Shown: piece by piece, positions 1 through 13,931 of the stretch
Position numbering within the stretch: the first letter of the stretch is position 1
Layout: each line of letters begins with the position of its first letter
From: Megalonaias nervosa
Taxonomy: Eukaryota; Mollusca; Bivalvia; Unionida; Unionidae
Length of the DNA: 64,000 nucleotides
Assembly (NCBI GenBank): GCA_016617855.1
Contig: JAECUM010033842.1
Location: forward strand, 84,702 to 148,701
Reading direction: 5' to 3'
Translations under genes and position numbers: made by a program
Notes under the pieces: generated by a model
What the model saw: only the letters and a program-made list of their open reading frames with translations
What the model was told of the DNA's origin: nothing
The model's database searches: none

Positions 1-32
1 ATCAAGAAGCACAACATTCACGTTATAAATTT

Positions 33-550
33 TCAATTATTTTTGGCAAGCAAAGAAAACAGAGATTCTATGTGTTTAGCTACAAGATCCACCAGAGTGG
101 GCCTTTCTCTAGGAACATGTGTCCGTGGTACACTAGCACCATCACTGTCACTCCCTTGCTGTCGAACATTTGACCCACTCTGATCTGAACTCTCAGAGCC
201 AGAATCCTGCTGCTGCCTTTCCTCCCTATCAGGATCCTTACTGGTCCCAGGCTTGGGAGAATATGCCCTTTTAGGGGATTTTGTCCCCTTCATTTCCCTT
301 CTTTCATCTGCATTCATTTCTTTTGTAGAGGCTTCCGAGTCCATTTTTTCAGTTTCTTCTGTGACTTTATCATTTGCAATTTGTTCTAAGCTTTCTACTT
401 TATCTTCATCTATTGATGACTCTGTCTTTTTAACCTCCGCATTCTTTTCCTGTAAGTCTTCATTAGAGCTGTTTTCATGATTTTCTGTGCTACTACTTCT
501 TTCTTCCTCTCCCTTACTGCTAAGACGCCTTCGCTTTGATGGCGTTTCAC
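33..550 (-). CDS. USP34: USP34 exon 31, disordered C-terminal tail and stop (residues 1104-1275)
   Basis: 518 nt including the TGA at 33-35, acceptor AATATTTCAG. Residues 1106-1115 are TPSKRRRLSS, a nuclear-localisation-like basic cluster that human USP34 also has (TPIKRRRVSS as recalled). Next come about 140 low-complexity Ser/Glu/Lys/Asp-rich residues, likely disordered and phosphorylated. The last 21 residues, TLVDLVAKHIESLFSLLAKN then N, form an amphipathic helix that resembles the human C-terminus. Confidence 0.94.
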
Positions 551-3500
551 CTGAAATATTCAATGTATCACAAACTGATAAACTGATGAATAATCTGATA
601 AAATGATCTAAACATATGAACATAGATTTTTTTCTTCACATGTCAGGGGTCAATGTGGAATGAAGTAGACTGACAACCCATCACTAGTGCATATAATGGG
701 CTCATTTGACTTCCTTTTGACAGGTTTTACTGTATGATGAACAGAATCAAATTCTTTTGTAGAAAAAGTGATATCCCATAATTCTAAGTTTTTATTTCTA
801 TACAGCTACAAACCTGCAGAATTTTCAGGCTGAACACTCTCCTGGCTGTCCTGAGAGGATGTTCGCCTTCTTCCTATCATTTTGGCCTGGGTAGCTGCTA
901 CAGCAGCAGCAGCAATCTCAGCTCGCTGTTGCTGGTGTTCACGGCACATCTGCATGATGCATTGCAAGCTCTCCATCAACAACTGATTCAAATGCTTTGG
1001 AGGCTGGACGGAAAATATTAGCAACATTGCCCTCAAGTCCTGCAACAACAAAAAAAAAAATTCTGGAGATATATTATTTATTATATATTCTGAAGAAATT
1101 CAAATGATGAAATTATTTTCTATTCACAGTTAAATAATCAGTGCATATATTAATAACCTGAGTAATAGTGAGCTATTCTGCACATGTAGCAACCACCCAC
1201 TCTCCCATTTCTATCATCTCACTCCCATGATGGAGTTTAGTCCACAGTCAAAAAAAAGGGTACAACTCTTTTGAAAATACACTGAGTACAGTGATTGGTC
1301 AATACACAAATCATCTGTTAATGACCAATATAGATACAGCTCTCCCTTGTTATAACACTGTAGTTGGGGTCGTATATGCTCACTGCATTATATACTGAAC
1401 TGCAGTATAGCATTAATGATCAAATATTTTATGACAGCCAGTTTGCATGTTGGATAGGATGGTGGAATAAAATATCAAATGTGTAGTAACAATTTTAGTT
1501 GATGGAAATTAAATACATTTTTGCACTTCATAATATCTGTACATTTAATTTTGTCAAAAAATGTTTCATAACATGGCAGCCCCTCCAAGAGCTCTTAGCA
1601 GAAGCTCAAGTTTTCAGTAGTTTGAGATAGTTTTCAGTCATGAAAAATGCTTCAAATTCTGTTATTAGTAGTAAAAAATAAACATGCTGCTGTCAACTAT
1701 AATCATAAATTCTAAAACTGGTACACTGGTGTCATCTCCAAGATAAAACCAGCTCAATTAGAAGAGCAAATCAATTTTGTGTAATTTTTTTTTAATATCC
1801 GGGGGTCAAAAATAAGCTAGGGTCAGCAACAAAAAATAGTGATGGTGGGCCATCTGGAACACATTTTCTTTTTGGCTTTTGATAGTGGAGCTGCATCACT
1901 GGTACAAAACTGAAATGTTTTGGACATGCTGTAGTACTTTCAATCAATTTTGCTAAATTCTGTTGAGGTTTCTTTTTCAGAACAAGCTGTTTGAATGTTT
2001 TCATATTTTATGTAATGATAACAATATTTACATACCAATTGGCATCATTTTTGTACAAAAATGAATAGTTACCATACCAAAATGCATCAGTTCATAATTT
2101 GTCAAATTCTCCTGAGTAGTTTGTTTGAAAATTATTTTAAAGATTTTTCAATATTTAGTCATGCAGGAATATTTTTTGATGCATCATAATTATTTGTATA
2201 ACCATGAAAGGCTTTAAGCAAGCAGATGATACAATTTTGTCAAATTCTGTTAAGAAGTTTTTTGAAAAGTTGTTTAATATATTTTTTCCAACTTTTGTTA
2301 ATTGCAGCCATATTTGATGCCAAATCGGCATTGTTTGTACAACTGCAAAAGACCTCTATGCCAAGATGCTTGGAAATTGGTTCAGTGGTTGATAAGCAGA
2401 AGTTTAGAGTAGCAAATGTTGACAGACACATGATGCACAACAGACAACGCTCATACATTTCTTCCAATGCTGCTGACTGCCTGTGTCATGTAAACATATA
2501 TGAAAAGTTCTCTCTGATTTAGAATCATTTACGGAATCTAGAAAGGCCCTTTTTATGCCCAGATGCTTTCTGTTAAAGTTGGTCAAATTGTGTGTTTTTT
2601 GGAAGTCAAGTTATTTTTAAAAATCTTATTTAGTAACAGCAAAAATATTTAATGGTTAATCAGCATCATTTGTATATACATGAAATCTCTTTATGTTGAT
2701 ATTATTTCTGTTATATCTGGCCAAATTTTATTAAGTGGTTTTGAGAAAAGTCATTTAAAGTTGCTATCCTTATTAATGGTAGCCATTTCTGATGGCAGCC
2801 AAGCACCGTTTGTACAACTATTAAGCCCCATCATGCCAAGATGCTTTCTGTCAAATCTGCTGATGTTCTATTTAGTAGTTTTCAAGAAGTCATCCTGTTA
2901 AAGTTTTTTTCTTTTTCTGTGGTTTTAGTTTTACAAAATTGAAACCCATCATGTCAGGATACTTCTGTCAAAGTTGACTGTTCAGCAATTTTCAAGATGA
3001 AGTCATTTAAAGGTCTTTCTTATTTAGGTTTTCTGAAAAGAAGTTATTTTTCTGTTTTTAGTAAAGGTACAATAGCACTTCGATTATCCGGCACCTGATT
3101 AACCATCACTCTGTTAACCATCAGGGCACTGTACATCAAAATATTAAAAACAGGTACAATACAAATGTAGATATTATGATTTTTTTCATGACCCGGTCTA
3201 TCATATAATACTTTTAATGTACATATTCTATTATCCGTCTATTCTCATATCTGTCAAGGTCTCACACCCCGAGGGATAATCAAAGTTCTACTGTAATACT
3301 TAAAGGCAAATCAATTTCAGGTGTCTTAAAGAAAACTCCATGACAATACCATTTTATCAAGATGAGGAGTGATAAGGTTTTTGACACGGACAACATTAGA
3401 CCCATGTTGGAGGTCAGACTGCACCATTTTTTATGGACCTGCTATATACATACTGCTACAGTGTTTTGATAAAAAAGTCCAACAAATACAATCATCCTTT

Positions 3501-6500
3501 CAGAAGAAATAACCACAGGAAGATTTTCCAAACAGCCACCGATGCAGACATTTAGGTGGTTAGATAGCATTATTTGAACACAGGACCAACTGCATAATGC
3601 AATAAATGTTTCAGTGGAAACCCCATTATGATATGACCATCTGTTGAGATATGGTCATAGCAAGATTATAAGCAATCTGCTGTGGCTATACCGGATGTTC
3701 AAGGGATACTGTTTTCATTTGGGACCAACTTGACCTCTGGATGAAACTGCAAAGTTTCATGACATTCCTTCCAGTAGTTTAGGTAGAGTAGTGACAACAA
3801 ACAAATGCTAATAGTTGAAGGATGCATGCCCATTGCTTCCATATAATCAGTTGTCCATATGATCAACTTTTGGTCAAGAAGAACAACTGCAAATACAAGT
3901 AGCTGGATTAAATATGTCCAATAATAGTACAATTTACTGTATATGTATCAGTAATTAGCAAATATGTCTATGAGTAGAAAAAGCAGAAACAATTAAAATA
4001 TTAAGATACTTTAATACTAAATTTCATTGTACATGTAAAATCAAATAAATACCTACTCCAAGTCTGCAAGCTAAGCAGATCCTACTAGCTGAATTTACAC
4101 ACAGATCTGATGCATAGTCACTTTATGTGTCGTCTTGTGAACACAAGTGTCAAGGCTCTGATCTTCGCTTACATGGATTTTGTTGCACACCTGTGCTAGG
4201 TGATTTACTTTTATCAACTGGTAGTCACCGATGATCGCTGACTGACAGTCAATTAAGTCAGCTTTGACTAGAGAATGCTTGAGATTTCTGTACGACAAAT
4301 TACATATTGTCATAGTGGCACTAACTTAGTGACAATCTGATTAGAGAATAAACTTTTTTGTATCTTACTCCCTCTTGAGAATTGCATTTATTTTTATTTT
4401 AAAAACATGACACATTGTAATTATGATTGCATGAGATTATATTTGTCTTTGCTTCTGATTTCTGTTACTCTCTTCTATGTTGGACCTGTGATTGTCATAA
4501 ATAAAAATGAAGCTGACATGGTCCCAAGCATATTTCACTGGAACAACCTTTATTTCTTTCAAATATCGTCTTCTCTTATTTTCTTGAGTAATACATAGAA
4601 GCAGTCAAACTATATTAAGAGAGGTAACTACCAGTCTAACAATTTTCTCTTAGGATTAGAATTTTAGTTACGTCCATTTACACAGTTTGACTGGTTATTC
4701 AAGACCAAAAGGCCAGTAGAGCTAAATACATAAAGTGCCTTATTATTATAAACATGAACTATTATTAATAACAGATGAGTAGACATCATGCCATTGGCTA
4801 GGGAGATTGGGAGAGATTAATCCCTCCAAGCCAAAAAATCTGAATTAGAACGTGCATAAATTCACATAACACTATTAAATCCCAAATTTACCCCAACAAT
4901 TCTGCTACATATGGACAGTAATTCTCTCTCTGTCTTTATGCTTTCCATTGCAGCCTTCTCTGCTGTTATTGAAGCCACCACTGAATCCAGAAGGGGGCGC
5001 CCCTGCTCATTTAAAACTTGTTGGTAAACCTAGAACAATGATTTGAAAAAGAAATTAGAGCTTTTTCTGAGCAAGATCTAAAACATAACCTTGTTTCAGT
5101 GTTATGAGTAAGTAGTTTTAAGCGATGTTGAATTAACCTCAATACCCATCTTGTTGTGCTGTGAATCAACAATAATACTTGAATATATCCACTTCACATG
5201 CAAAAAGCAGTAACATTTAAAGAATATTTTCAGAGGTGCACATGTTGATGTGTGTCAAAACCTCTTTGAGTAATGTTTTATTGATCTCTGAAAAGATTGG
5301 TTATCTTGAAAATAAAGGTAATTATACAGAAAAGCAAACAGCTTCATCAGACAAAGTATTGTAAGAATGAAACCAATGCAATTATAAACTAAGCATTAAA
5401 CCAGTTATGCATGCATGCAACAGCCCCCCACCCCCTCAGCTTCTCACTACTGAATGTCCAGCCAGGATGGCATTCCCCTCCATAAATTTTCTGAGGTCCC
5501 TTGGTACCTTGTGCCTTGCTTATACTGTGGTCTGTGATTTTGGACCCTGTTGTGTGTTAGCTATCAAGGGAGAGATGTATCAATGTTTTTACAGACCTGC
5601 CAACCCTACCAAGATTTTGTTTGTAAGGCATGTAATACTTTTCCACAAGTTAAACCAATTTCAGTAAGGTGTAATGAAATATCATGTACTGCATAGATGG
5701 CTTGAAAATATTGCATTTTAAAAGTTCAAAAGTGTGATTGGATCCTGTGATGTCAACACATGTTCAATTGTTAAGTTCATAAAGTATACTTTGATCATAA
5801 TGACTTCCAGTTCAGTTTCAGAAACTTTAGTTCTAAACGCCACACAGGTGTATGACTTCTTATCTTCCAATTGGATGTAATCTTTGGTCTTTTTCTTTCC
5901 CCATGGTGGCAGCAATCATTTTTCCCACCAGGAACAATTCTCAATAAATGCATAACATGGTATCCAATAAATATTATGCTTTTTCCAAGCACAGCCATGG
6001 AAATCTGAATTTTCCTTTCTGAACTTCAGTGCTAATGTTTGAACTTCAGAAGAGGCAGACAGTTCCGTTCAATATCAGTGCGTTTTCCTTTGAAGGACTC
6101 CACTCCCAAAATATTCTCCACACAACAGCTTTATCATGCAGGCATTTTGGATGAAGATAGATGGGCAGATTAAAGCACCTAGGTACTCCTGTAAAGTTAG
6201 TCTTGTTGCCTGACCAACTCAATTGAGTCTAATATGAAAACCCAGATACCAACCACATTTGGACAAACCAATATTAGAATTGGACTGCAAAGATTGTATT
6301 TTTTTATTTTGTGCTCTTTTCATTTTTTTAATTTAAGAGTCAGTTCAGTAATACTTGTGTTGAATTCATAAGAGTTGACAGGGCTGTTATTATCATAGTC
6401 TAATTCCTTCAGTGTATTAATATCCAAGTGCACAAATATTGTTAAAAATGTTTTAATTACCTGCTGCTGCTGCTATTAGCACTAGAGCACCTTCGGCATG

Positions 6501-9500
6501 GTGGATATAAATCCTCAATGGAGGAAATTTTCCCAACAAATTATGAATAATCACAACAACAACTACTGCTACTACAATAAAAACTAAACAAACTAATTGT
6601 GCCCTAGGAATTGTATGTCCCGTCCCCCCCACCACCCCATTTTACCCATTGGCATCCGCTTCCCAACACATGACCCATTGGTAACTAAGTAAATCAAAAC
6701 CAAAATTTAGCAATATAGAAAACTTACCATCCAATCCAGCAAACCAAGGATATAAAAGAAACCCATCTTTCATTTCTTGTGATCTTTCTTTGGGGAAATA
6801 CTGATATCTGAACGGGAATCATCAATCTCTGAGCTTCATAGCCAGGTTCTCATGGGACTAGCTGAGCACTGGGTACTTGCATGTTTTGGGGGGAAGGTGA
6901 TGTGTATATTTTTCTGAATGAGCATTAAGAATCTGCTAACTTGAAGAGTAATATGTATCACACTTTTTAAGCTGTTCGTGGAAACCACTTTTTTTAGTAT
7001 ATTTATGGTAATATTGCCTGTCATCATGTGACTGTGAACTGGCTCAAGCAGGGCAAGATGATTATCTAATTTCTGGCAGCATAAAACAATTAACATCCCT
7101 TTGATTTTGTCTGCAGGATGAATTGGGTTCAGTGTTTATAGTTTGTCAATATGGATTATTCCATGTGTGATCAGAATATCAAAATGATTAAAGAGATTAA
7201 TTAATTATCTTTGGAATACTAAAGGGATCAATCAGCATAAAACAGGCTGGATTTGGCAGCGTTTAAAGTTTGTAGAGATCTCTGAACATACATTATCTCC
7301 CAATGCGAAATGCCAAAATCTAAGCAACCGAAATATCACATGAAATTAAAAAATGGATGGAAACTGGAATTTCTGTTGTTGGAATCAATTTCAATAGACA
7401 TGAATATGCATTCTTCCCTTCCTGTAAAGTTGATTTTAAAATCTGCTACAGTGGCAAGAATGACTCTATGCGTCATGAAGCATATTAAAGCATAATAAAT
7501 ACGACAATAAATATGCCATTACTGAAATCAAAGTTTGTGGTGGAATCTGCATCAAATGTGGATTAGATTTATGTGCCAAGATACTGCTTGCCACCTTTAT
7601 AGCTGAACATAATCTCCTGTTTACAGCAGCAGATAATGTTTCAGACCTGGTCTAAATCATGTTTCCTGTCTCAGAAATTGCACAAAAGTTCTAATACAAA
7701 CAGATGAAAATAGAAGAAAGCTACTCATAAAGTGACCCAAAGTTCTGGGTCCTCAGTGGGATAAGAAAGATAAAGACATGTGTCACAATGAAAAATTTGC
7801 CATTCTCATTGAAAATCCTCTCTCTTTTAATGTCAAAACTCTCGACCAAATTGTGCAAATCTCCTTATTTGTCCTAAGCTGATTCCTCTGTTTGGTCACA
7901 CGTATGCAGGTGTCATCTGCACATAATAAAGTGATCTGGGATAAGAAAGATAAAGACATGTGTCACAGTGAACAATTTGCCATTCTCAATGAAAATTCTC
8001 CTCTTTTAATATCAAAAGTCTCTAACTAATTGTGCAAATCTCTTGAATTGTCCTCAGCTGACTTCTCTGTTTGGCCACATGTATGATAGTGTTGCAGGCT
8101 GAGTAAGACAGTGCATTAGGACTGCTAAGGTCCAAGGCCATGGAGAGAACACTGTATGAATTTCCTCTGCAAAATGCAGTATTAACCAAGGTTTGATGGA
8201 CAAGTATGGATGTACACACGCAACACAATAAATTCTTTCCACATTTGTGGTGAGCATAAAAAATGGGGGCTACAGAACCATTTTGGAAGTTGAATACTGA
8301 CCTTGGGGAAGAAGTTGCAAAAGAATTGATAAATATTTTGGTTAGCCAGGCAGATCCTCTCATCCATTAAGACAGCATCCACATAGTCAATGAAGAAACT
8401 GCTACTGCACAGAATGGAGATACACTTCTTGTCAATCTGAAAAACAATAGTCTTTATTCATTACTTTCTCAAAGGTGGAAATGATTGTTAAAATATTGTT
8501 GAGATCGGCACGTACAAGAATGCCACATTTTTAATACAGTACTTAATATACTGTGATTTCACCTTTTCTTTTAACAAGGTACCAATTTGTGTGGATTTTT
8601 ATGGCTGCAACAAACCATGAATTTAAAGACCCACTGAAATAATTATTCTATGGAAACAACAGGACACCTTTTCAAATCCACAAATCTAAATCCTTTAACA
8701 TGAAACCAAAGAGTTGTACACACCCCCCCCAAAAAAATTAATAGTATGTGTTCAAAGTTATAAAGACAATGATAAAAAATTATGCTTCTTTGAGAGCTGT
8801 AGAAAATTCATTTGAGTTATTATTTTCTGATTCTGCAGCACTAAAAATGGTGGTGGTAATTGGGGAGGGGGTTTACTTAACTGCATGAAGATAGACACAT
8901 GAATCTTTAAATCTTGAAACATGAAAACATTCTGAATGTCCAAACAAACAGCAACACCAAACAAGAATAAAATCTGCTACTTCTGCAAGAGACTGACTGA
9001 GGCAATTAAGGATGATGATTTGTTCACAATGTACCTTCACTGGGAAAAAAGGAATAGAAAAATAGTCTTGTTATTACTCTCATGGAATGTCATGTGTATT
9101 TAAAATGTCTTCCCTTGCAAGTTATCTTATGAATACTGTATAGAAACCAATCCATGACAACATCCCTTTTATTTATAGGTAAAAATTTTTAAAGTATTTT
9201 GTCACTTTTGTAAACCATATAGTTAATGTTGTTAGCATGAGACTATTGAAGTAATGCACATTTTAAAAAACGGATATCTTTACAAAGCAATGGATCCAAC
9301 CAATCCAAAATCAATCAAACATTTATAAGCATGTATTTTCTTGTACTAGTCTTAGCTGAATATCTATCCCCAAGTAAGGGTCACAACCAGAAAAAGTATG
9401 GGAAAATGAACCCTTATCTATTTGAAAGTCCGATTATTTCAAAGATTTGAATAACCTGAAACTGATTAAGGAGACAATATTGTGACTTACCTCACTGTGG

Positions 9501-12500
9501 TATATCTCGTACCACAGCTTGGCAAAGTATGGAGAATGGAGTGGCACTCCTTCATAAGCAACCATGGCACCTGGAATAAAACAAAGTTTGATACAACCAG
9601 AACATCTTGTGGCTTTTCCACCAATAGTCCATAAATACTTTGCTGCAAGGTGAAATAGTATTATGTTCAAAATCTTGTTATAAATTTGTAGAATTATTCA
9701 AATATATTAGGTGAAAGTAAACTTTCTAGTAAGTAAACAAAAGAAAAATTCATTTCATTTGAAGAGTGGCTGTGAGGAGTGCTTTAATGATACATTACAT
9801 CATACCATCTGGTATATGGAGGCTTGTATAAGATTTGCATGGTATTATTTTCCAATAACTGGTGGAAAAGTTTTTCAGCTGCAATTATAATTATTTTTTT
9901 TAAACTCATTTTTGTTTTCAAACAGAGCAAAGACCTAGTTTAACAGACTACTGCATGTTTACCATGGCATTATGGAAATCACTTAAAAGCTTGTCTATTT
10001 ATGTGATAGTCATGATTTATCTCATTTGCTTTTTTTCCTCCAACAGAAACGGTTTTTATCACTCAAAGCTTGTCTGTTTATATTATGTCACTCAAAAGAT
10101 TGTCCATTTATGTGATACGGTTAATGCAAGCTGCTTTTTTTTTACCCTGAAGAACATTTGCATCAAATTAACAAGATTACACTTAAAAGTCCACAGAGAT
10201 TCAAAACCAACCATTAGCTCTGAAAAATAATGATACACACTTTCTATATATTAAACCTGTGTCTCCAGGCTTTTTTTTTAATAATTGGATCACCTAGTTA
10301 ACTAGAGGAATCTGAGCCTGACAGTGATGGTTGCCAAGGGCAACTGAATTAAGGTCAGGGCAAGAGAAGACTGGGCATGCAATTTATGGTGTGCTAACTG
10401 ATAATCAATATAGCTCAACCACATGATAATGCTCATCAGTACAACAAACTTCTGGATATAACACTATGTTGTAATGGACCATGTCATTGAAATTAAATGA
10501 TTGTACAGCAGCATGGATTGTACTCCTATTGCCGTTGTATTGTGTTCTGAAGTATACAATTGTCACACACTCCTAATGATGTTGCATTATGTGCCAAGTA
10601 TAAAACTGTCCTACACACTCCTACTGCTGTTGTATTGTGTTCCAAAGTATATAATTGTCATACACACTCCTACTGCAGTAAGACTGTGTTCCAAAGTATA
10701 TAATTGTCATACACACTCCTACTGCAGTAAGACTGTGTTCCAAAGTATATAATTGTCATACACACTCCTACTGCAGTAAGACTGTGTTCCAAAGTATATA
10801 ATTGTCATACACACTCCTACTGCAGTAAGACTGTGTTCCAAAGTATATAATTGTCATACACACTCCTACTGCAGTAAGACTGTGTTCCAAAGTATATAAT
10901 TGTCATACACACTCCTACTGCAGTAAGACTGTGTTCCAAAGTATATAATTGTCATACACACTCATACTGCAGTAATACTGTGTGGCAAAGTATACTTACT
11001 GCAACAGTATTATGTTCCAAAGTATACGACTGTCACACACATTCCTTTTGCCATTGTATTGTGTGCCAAAGTATATAATTGTCATAAACACTCCTACTGC
11101 GGTAAGACTGTGTGGCATTGTATATAATTGTCACACACTCCTACTGCAGTAAGGTTGTGTGGCAAAACTGCAACTATCCTTTATAGTTAAATTATGAGAA
11201 GTACAATACAAACAGATGCGTAAAATAACCGGTTAATACTTCCTGCCGAATATATATTATCTCCAATATATTTTGACAAAAAATTAATCAAGTGCTCTCT
11301 TACAAGAATTTCACATACTCGAGAGCCCTTTTGTGGGTCTGGCAACCTGCCTTATTTCAGATTCCATTCAGAACACTATACCTGTATTGACATCAAAACA
11401 CAAACTAAAATATAAGGGTATATTTTTATGGCCAAAGATTAATAACTATACTACTTACTGAGATTGATGATGGGTTCTGTCAGCATCTGGTTGTTGACAG
11501 CCATACGACAAATCAGGTCTACCAATATATGATAGGGAAGAAAGAACTCTGAAAGGGCTGTGTCATATGCATCATCAACTCCCTGTTAAAAGGTAAGGTT
11601 ATACATCATATGTATCATCAACTCTGTGTTAAAAGGCAAGGCTATGTGTCATATGCATCATCAACTCAATGTTAAAATGCAAAATTATGAAATTATGTGT
11701 CATATGTATTATCAACTCCTTAGTAAAAGGCAATGTTATGCATCATATACATCATGAACTCCCCTGTTAAAAGGCAATGTTATGTGCCTTGTGCATCAAT
11801 TCCCTATTAAAACGCAATGTTACGTGTCAAATGCATGATCAATTCCCTGTTAAAAGGCAAGGTTATGTGTCGTATGCATCATCAACTCTGTTAAAAGGCA
11901 AGGTTATGTGTCATACGCATCGTCAACTCCCTGTTAAAAGGCTAAGTTACGTGTCATATGCATAATAGTGCAGCATTATGTACATTCACATAAAGGCTTG
12001 CCAAATTTTCTTCTAAAAGCATGGGACAATAACTGATATGGGCATAACTAAAATACCCTAAACTCCCACCATATTAAGTCATTTTTCTTCTTTCAGTCTT
12101 GTGACCTAGAACCCAAAAAAACAGGTGCCTTTCTTTATCACAAATATAAGCCATCTACAAAATTTAGTTATGGTTTGCAGCAAAGAACTTAAGCTATTTT
12201 ATGTCCTGAGTTCTTCTGACTTTGATCTTTGATGTTTTAACCCCCAAATCAATAGGTTTGTTTGGTTTTTGGGGTGTTTCTTTGCAGGTCAACCACAAAA
12301 TTTACTCAAGGCATGTGGTACAGAATTTGAGTAGTTTTGTGGAAACAAGTTTTCTTTTTTTCAGTTGCTGTTAACTTCACCTGCAATATTTATAATGAAC
12401 AGGATTCTAACTGGTTTCAAATGCAAGTCATCCATGAAGTCTGGTTCAAGCAAGTGAAAGGGAACTCGAAATATTTGCATAGGAACCATTTTTCTTCTCT

Positions 12501-13889
12501 GATTCATTGTGACCCTGATGTTTAAAATTTGACACCCAAATCAACATATGTCCTTCTTATCTCAAATGCAAGCAACTGACAAAGTTTTATTAAGGTATCT
12601 GGCATTTAAGTTATCTGAACATTTTTACTGCTTTCAGTCCCTGTGACCCAAACTTTTGGCCTTTTGAGCTGGAAATCAATAGATTTCTTCCTTTCTCCAG
12701 ATGCACGCTACTTAAAAAGGTAGGTGGTGGAGAATTTGAATTATTATATGCAACTGGAAGCTTGACAGATGGATGGACAAAAAGATGGGTGGACAATATG
12801 CTCTGCCTTATGATGGACACATAAAAAAACTGCAGTCACTGGCAAGATTGTTCCCCTTTTAATAACCACACAACCTGAAATAAATCTGAATTTTTTTATC
12901 TTAACAGCCTTCATGTTTTCACTATACTGGTTAATTCAAGAGTTAATATTCAAGACTGAACACTTACCAGATTAAAAATTTGAGTGTTAAATCTTATCAA
13001 CTATAAATCTTAATACAATTATACATCAATTAAAGGTGACAGGATTTTAAATTTTCTATTGACATATGGTGTCTCACCAGTGGGTGAACCACATGACTGA
13101 GGAATGGTCAACATATGGCAAACGATACACATTATATTCCACTGGATGAGAATGCTAGGGGAGAAAAGTCATGTAAACAAAGTTCCACTTTTTTAGCATC
13201 ATTAAGTTTTTGCGAATTAAGCAATGATTACATATTAACAACATTAAAATTTGGGAAAAATAGACAATCAACTAGATCTATACAGTTTAATCACATTTCT
13301 TCAATTGCTTTTATCCAATGCCAAAAATCGAAGATCCATTTTAAAGTTATTCAAAACTCAAAGCCATTTATCCCACAATCACATTTATCTGATGTTTTTC
13401 ATGGCAATGATTTTTCTTGGATAAAGGAGATTAGACTGTACTCTCGTGCATCACAGCTTTCTTTAAGAAGTCTAATTTCTGGTGAAGCAAGATTTCTCAT
13501 CTACCGTATCTGCCGAATTTGATCCTATCCATAACTCTAACCTTTCCGGTCTGGATCATTAAATGCAACTCGAAGTACCTAATTTGTTTCACATTAAGTA
13601 TTTTAAATGTATTATGTACTTTTAGCTACATATAACTGAAAATGTATTGAGTTACAGATAGGATAAAATTCGTGATGCTGTGTGGAATTAAACTACAACA
13701 ACTTTCGGTTTCATAAATATTAATAGTATCACTGTATGCTATTTCAGATTACCAGCAATAGGGAAATGGCATCATTAATGCTGAAATGCTTTCTTCACAT
13801 TTTTGGGGGAAGAGAGATACATAGATGCGTATGTATTCCATCACATATCTTTCATCTTGCACCTCGTGATCAAAATAAAATATGGCCTG

Positions 13890-13931
<42 letters not shown>

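Noticed and set aside
8022..8363. 113-codon minus frame spanning the exon 28 donor as one exon
   Set aside because: The family match stops at FFPK exactly where GTCAGT provides a donor. Beyond it the residues are unrelated.
10500..11170. Regular 49-bp repeats resembling a CRISPR array
   Set aside because: The whole 49-bp unit repeats without unique spacers, and the setting is an intron of an animal gene.
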